A stretch of 9,583 nt of DNA. Source: Propionibacteriales bacterium. Lineage in GTDB: Bacteria; Actinomycetota; Actinomycetes; Propionibacteriales; Propionibacteriaceae. Positions 6,714 to 9,583 of the stretch are shown piece after piece. Both the position numbers and the translations under genes were made by a program. The notes under the pieces were generated by a model. It was not told the origin of the DNA, made no database searches, and saw only the letters and a list, made by a program, of their open reading frames with translations. The stretch is taken from contig JAKDKP010000041.1 in assembly GCA_030453285.1 (NCBI GenBank), positions 1 to 9,583 of the forward strand, written 5' to 3'. Positions within the stretch are counted from its first letter, which is position 1. Each line of letters starts with the position of its first letter.

Positions 6714-6858
6714 AGGGAGTCGGGTCCCGCTCTGCGGCAGTTTGGGACTCGATTGGGTTACGACCGTCGAAATCGCCCGGTTGTGAGTGGCAGGGGCCGA
6801 GGATTCGACTTGCGCCCCTCGTTCCTGGTGAACCTGCTCAACCATGGACGGGAAGGCA

Positions 6859-6879
6859 CCCAACCGTGATGCAGTTGGG
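6859..6879 (-). terminator. Possible terminator after the epimerase gene
   Basis: CCCAAC (6859-6864) and GTTGGG (6874-6879) pair over 6 bp with a 9-nt loop, starting 5 bp past the epimerase stop in its direction of transcription. A second 6-bp stem, AGGGGC/GCCCCT at 6792-6797 and 6814-6819, lies further on. Neither has a T-tract. Both are short, so they are weak candidates. Apart from these and the gluA -10 box, the 183 bp between the epimerase and gluA hold only CGATT/AATCG (6750-6754 and 6771-6775) as a visible inverted repeat. Confidence 0.3.
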
Positions 6880-6884
6880 GAGGG

Positions 6885-7820
6885 TCAGGCTCCGGTGATG
6901 CCCCAGCTCCCGGCGAAGCGGCCGCGCGGGGGCAGCACGATCAGGTCGTCGTGGGTGGGGCCCGGGTTGAAGGCGTCGGGTCCACACGTCATCGGCTCAA
7001 CGGCCAGCCCCCACTGCCGGGTGGGTTCGCCGGTGAAGACCTGCAGCCAGCCGAAGACGTCGTCGGCCCACAAGGTGGTGTGGCGACCGTCCTTGCGCAG
7101 GGTCACCTCCCAGCGACCAGCGCTGGACTCCAGGTCGGTGAAGGCGGTGTCGAGGGACAGCTCGCCGATCTGCCGACCGGTGCGCAAGTCGTGGTCGGCA
7201 TCGACCGGCTCGACGGCGATCGGCAGCAGCCGGTCGTCGACAGTGAGGTACGACGCCGCGGGGAGTTGCAGCTCCACCTCGTCAATCCGATCCTCACCAA
7301 CGCTCAGGTACGGGTGCACTCCGTACCCGAACGGCACGTCCTCCTCGCTCGGATTGGTGACCAGAAGTTCGACGGTCAGCCCATGCCGATCGACCCGGTG
7401 GGTGAGGGTGATCTCGAGGGTGCCCGGCCAGCCGAGTTGGGGGCGCAGCACCAGCTGTTGGGTGACCCGATCAACACCGTGGTCGACCAGATCCCAGGCC
7501 ACCCAGCGGACCAGGCCATGGATAGCGGTGCTGCGCTCCGGTTCGGACAGCGGCAACTGCTGCTCGACACCGCGCCAGGTCCACCGACCGTCACGGATTC
7601 GGTTCGGCCAGGGCAGCAACTCCTGTCCCCGGCACGCCGTGTCGATCGCCTCGTCGGCGCCGAACCCGTGCACCAGGTGGTGATCACCGATCGTCAACGT
7701 GCGCAACGTGGCACCGATCTCGCACACCACCGCGCTCACCTCGCCGGAGATGATCTCGTGCTGGGCTCCGGTCGGAAACGGGGCCCACGGAGTGGCCGGA
7801 CGGGATACGGGGGGAGTCAT
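6885..7820 (-). CDS. Aldose 1-epimerase (mutarotase) family protein
   Basis: Predicted cytoplasmic enzyme of 311 residues that interconverts alpha and beta anomers of an aldose, or a related GalM-like protein. The family landmarks are in order: PWPNRIRDGRW with Arg74, HGLVR with His101, GYGVHPYL with the catalytic His169, LDTAFTDL with Asp224, and AVEPMTCGPDAFN with Glu275 as the catalytic base. The spacing fits the galactose mutarotase family, and the overall pattern is closer to the bacterial YihR-like branch than to classical GalM; that sub-assignment is from memory of the motifs. ATG 7820 has no Shine-Dalgarno, but a TANNNT box ends 7 nt upstream. It is divergent from miaB over 56 bp and separated from gluA by 183 bp, so it is probably its own transcription unit and not functionally tied to either neighbour. 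Confidence 0.88.
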   Translation of the reverse strand: MTPPVSRPATPWAPFPTGAQHEIISGEVSAVVCEIGATLRTLTIGDHHLVHGFGADEAIDTACRGQELLPWPNRIRDGRWTWRGVEQQLPLSEPERSTAIHGLVRWVAWDLVDHGVDRVTQQLVLRPQLGWPGTLEITLTHRVDRHGLTVELLVTNPSEEDVPFGYGVHPYLSVGEDRIDEVELQLPAASYLTVDDRLLPIAVEPVDADHDLRTGRQIGELSLDTAFTDLESSAGRWEVTLRKDGRHTTLWADDVFGWLQVFTGEPTRQWGLAVEPMTCGPDAFNPGPTHDDLIVLPPRGRFAGSWGITGA

Positions 7821-7827
7821 GGGGCCG

Positions 7828-7833
7828 ACCGTA
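7828..7833 (-). promoter_or_regulatory. Candidate -10 box of the epimerase gene
   Basis: TACGGT on the minus strand ends 7 nt before the ATG at 7820, in the 56-bp spacer shared with miaB. The position fits a leaderless transcript starting at the ATG. No recognisable -35 sits 16-18 bp upstream. Confidence 0.35.
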
Positions 7834-7838
7834 GCGTT

Positions 7839-7868
7839 TTGAAGGCTCCCGGTGGGCGGACGTACGCT
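7839..7868 (+). promoter_or_regulatory. Candidate miaB promoter (leaderless start)
   Basis: TTGAAG (7839-7844) and TACGCT (7863-7868) are 18 bp apart, and the -10 box ends 8 nt before the miaB ATG. Transcription would start at or within a base or two of the start codon. The leader GGGCGATC lacks a Shine-Dalgarno match, which agrees with a leaderless message. It does not overlap the opposite -10 at 7828-7833. Confidence 0.45.
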
Positions 7869-7876
7869 GGGCGATC

Positions 7877-9409
7877 ATGTCCCAGACCACCTCCGCCGAG
7901 TCGCGCACGCCGCGCACGTACGAGATCCGCACCCACGGATGCCAGATGAACGTGCACGATTCGGAACGACTCTCCGGTCTGCTGGAAGATGCCGGCTACG
8001 TCCGTGCCGCGCAGAGCGAGCCGGACGTGGTGGTGTTCAACACCTGCGCGGTCCGCGAGAACGCCGACAACAAGCTGTACGGCAGCCTCGGCAATCTACG
8101 GCCGGTCAAGGACGCCCACCCCGGCATGCAGATCGCGGTCGGCGGATGTCTGGCGCAGAAGGACAAGGAGACCATCACCGACCGGGCCCCGTGGGTGGAC
8201 GTGGTCTTCGGCACCCACAACATCGGCTCGCTGCCGGTGCTGCTGGAACGGGCCCGGATCGCCGAGGAAGCCCAGGTCGAGATCGCCGAAGCACTGGAAA
8301 GATTCCCCTCGACTCTGCCGACTCGGCGGGACAGCCCGTACGCGGCCTGGGTATCGATCTCGGTCGGCTGCAACAACACTTGCACGTTCTGCATCGTGCC
8401 CGCGTTGCGCGGCAAGGAAGTCGATCGCAGGCCCGGCGAGATCCTTGGCGAGATCCGTGCCCTGGTTGACCAGGGTGTGCAGGAGATCACGCTGCTCGGG
8501 CAGAACGTCAATGCGTACGGCACCGGGTTCACCGATTTCGCCACCACCGATCGGTTCGGAGATCGCGCGGCCTTCGCCAAGCTGCTGCGCGCCTGCGGTG
8601 ACATCGACGGGCTGGAGCGGGTCCGGTTCACCTCACCCCATCCGAAGGACTTCACCGACGACGTGATCGCCGCGATGGCCGAGACACCCAATGTGATGCC
8701 GCAACTCCACATGCCGCTGCAGTCCGGTTCGGATCGGGTACTCAAGGCGATGCGCCGGTCCTACCGCTCCGAGCGATATCTGGGCATCCTGGAGCGGGTC
8801 CGCGCAGCGATGCCCGAGGCGGCGATCACCACCGACATCATCGTCGGGTTCCCCGGCGAGACCGAGGCCGACTTCGCCGACACCCTGGTCGTCGCCGAGC
8901 AGGCCAGGTTCGCCAGCTCGTACACCTTCCAGTACTCGATCCGCCCCGGTACGCCGGCGGCGACGATGCCCGACCAGGTGCCGGCCGAGGTGGTGGCCGA
9001 GCGCTACCAGCGACTCGACGAGGTGGTCAAGGCGACCGCGTACGAGGAGAATCTGCGGCTCGAGGACCGCCGGGTCGAGGTGATGTTCGCCGATGGCGAG
9101 GGACGCAAGGATGCCGCCACCCATCGGATGAGTGGCCGAGCCCGCGACAACCGTCTGGTGCACGTCGCCGTCGGTGAGGATCCGGCGCTGCGTCCGCGGC
9201 CGGGCGACATCGCCCACACCGTGATCACCCACGCCGCCCCGTACCACCTGAACGCCGACGCTGGTGTCACCGATCTTCGTCGTACGCGCGGGGGCGACGC
9301 CTGGCAGGCCGCGCAGGACCAGCCCACGGCCACCGGAACGGTGGGCCTGGGCATGCCTGGGGTTGGCGCACCGCCACCTGTACCGATGACCCCGGGCTGC
9401 AGAGCCTGA
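7877..9409 (+). CDS. miaB: tRNA-2-methylthio-N6-dimethylallyladenosine synthase MiaB
   Basis: Radical-SAM methylthiotransferase that adds the 2-methylthio group to N6-isopentenyl-A37 in tRNAs reading UNN codons, acting after MiaA. The N-terminal methylthiotransferase domain carries Cys22 (THGCQMN), Cys57 ([10 protein letters not shown]) and Cys91 (VGGCLAQ), which bind the auxiliary cluster. The radical-SAM triad is Cys165, Cys169 and Cys172 (GCNNTCTFC). LGQNVNAYG (207-215) and [18 protein letters not shown] (277-294) are MiaB hallmarks, followed by a C-terminal TRAM RNA-binding domain at about 388-456. All cluster residues are present, so it should be active. At 510 residues it is longer than the E. 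coli protein because of an actinobacterial-type Gly/Pro-rich tail. The start is supported by the conserved [12 protein letters not shown] segment shortly after it. Confidence 0.97.
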   Translation: MSQTTSAESRTPRTYEIRTHGCQMNVHDSERLSGLLEDAGYVRAAQSEPDVVVFNTCAVRENADNKLYGSLGNLRPVKDAHPGMQIAVGGCLAQKDKETITDRAPWVDVVFGTHNIGSLPVLLERARIAEEAQVEIAEALERFPSTLPTRRDSPYAAWVSISVGCNNTCTFCIVPALRGKEVDRRPGEILGEIRALVDQGVQEITLLGQNVNAYGTGFTDFATTDRFGDRAAFAKLLRACGDIDGLERVRFTSPHPKDFTDDVIAAMAETPNVMPQLHMPLQSGSDRVLKAMRRSYRSERYLGILERVRAAMPEAAITTDIIVGFPGETEADFADTLVVAEQARFASSYTFQYSIRPGTPAATMPDQVPAEVVAERYQRLDEVVKATAYEENLRLEDRRVEVMFADGEGRKDAATHRMSGRARDNRLVHVAVGEDPALRPRPGDIAHTVITHAAPYHLNADAGVTDLRRTRGGDAWQAAQDQPTATGTVGLGMPGVGAPPPVPMTPGCRA

Positions 9410-9456
9410 TCTCGTCGGACTTCCCCGCCACCGGGTCGGCGCGCGAAGATGACCGG

Positions 9457-9583
9457 ATGAGCGGAATCAACGATGTGTCGTGGATGTTCTCCAACGAATG
9501 GTCCCGGGATCGGCAGCTGCGCGACGAGATCGAGAACTCCTACGCCGCGATCTCGCGGGCGAACGCGGCCACCTCGCGCGTCC
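9457..9583 (+). CDS. Hypothetical protein, N-terminus only (runs off window)
   Basis: An open frame starts at ATG 9457, 47 bp after miaB on the same strand, and stays open to the window end (42 codons seen). The visible peptide is polar and probably helical, with WSRDRQLRDEIENSYAAISRAN resembling the start of a coiled coil. There is no signal peptide. The upstream GAAGA at 9445-9449 is a weak ribosome-binding site. I do not recognise the family. Its position after miaB suggests cotranscription; because it is truncated, length and domains are unknown. Confidence 0.6.
   Translation, partial: MSGINDVSWMFSNEWSRDRQLRDEIENSYAAISRANAATSRV

Noticed and set aside
6785..6825. tRNA-like element (GATTCGA with flanking GGGGC/GCCCC)
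   Set aside because: No 7-bp acceptor stem, anticodon arm or D-arm can be drawn around it; only a 6-bp hairpin remains.
4759..6869. Plus-strand open frames opposite gluB and gluA
   Set aside because: They are antisense to genes with intact lipobox and ATPase motifs, and no promoter or ribosome-binding site supports them.
6951..7949. Plus-strand open frame opposite the epimerase, running into miaB
   Set aside because: It is antisense to a gene with complete catalytic residues and ends out of frame inside miaB.

Overview
The window reads as a chromosomal segment of a high-GC actinobacterium. GC-rich codon use, two Glu-type amino-acid importer permeases with actinobacterial features, a MiaB with the Gly/Pro-rich actinobacterial C-terminal tail, and several start codons placed just behind a TANNNT box all point that way. 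The Propionibacteriaceae or a related family are plausible, but that is an impression, not a demonstrated placement. I see no transposase, integrase, phage gene, CRISPR array, rRNA or tRNA.

Left block (1-3246), carbohydrate uptake and breakdown: a minus-strand OppB/DppB-type permease runs off the left edge. It is divergent from a LacI-family regulator, whose stop codon overlaps by 4 bp the start of a cytoplasmic glycoside hydrolase with a GH5-like catalytic layout. The 193-bp divergent spacer holds a promoter in each direction and three copies of the octamer CATGATCA, one of which lies across both promoters. The simplest reading is a regulated locus in which an Opp-type importer brings in an oligosaccharide, the hydrolase cuts it inside the cell, and the LacI protein senses the sugar. 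A 13-bp perfect inverted repeat at 3253-3303 closes the block against the convergent genes to its right.

Central block (3334-6701), amino-acid uptake: a complete minus-strand operon gluA-gluB-gluC-gluD (ATPase, lipoprotein binding protein, two permeases) for glutamate or a related polar amino acid. A 12-bp stem with a 6-nt loop sits between the binding-protein gene and the first permease gene, as expected where the binding protein is made in excess.

Right block (6885-9583): an aldose-1-epimerase-like gene on the minus strand shares a 56-bp spacer with the divergent miaB on the plus strand (tRNA 2-methylthio-N6-isopentenyladenosine synthase, complete and with all six cluster cysteines). A gene of unknown function begins 47 bp after miaB and leaves the window. 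gluA, the epimerase gene and miaB each have a TANNNT box ending 6-8 nt before the ATG and no clear Shine-Dalgarno, which suggests leaderless mRNAs. By contrast lacI, the hydrolase, gluB and gluC have clear ribosome-binding sites.

Most of the window is ordinary and well explained. I did not find a convincing new system. The best leads are the hydrolase of uncertain family with its LacI/Opp context, the repeated octamer in the divergent promoter, and the inferred leaderless starts.
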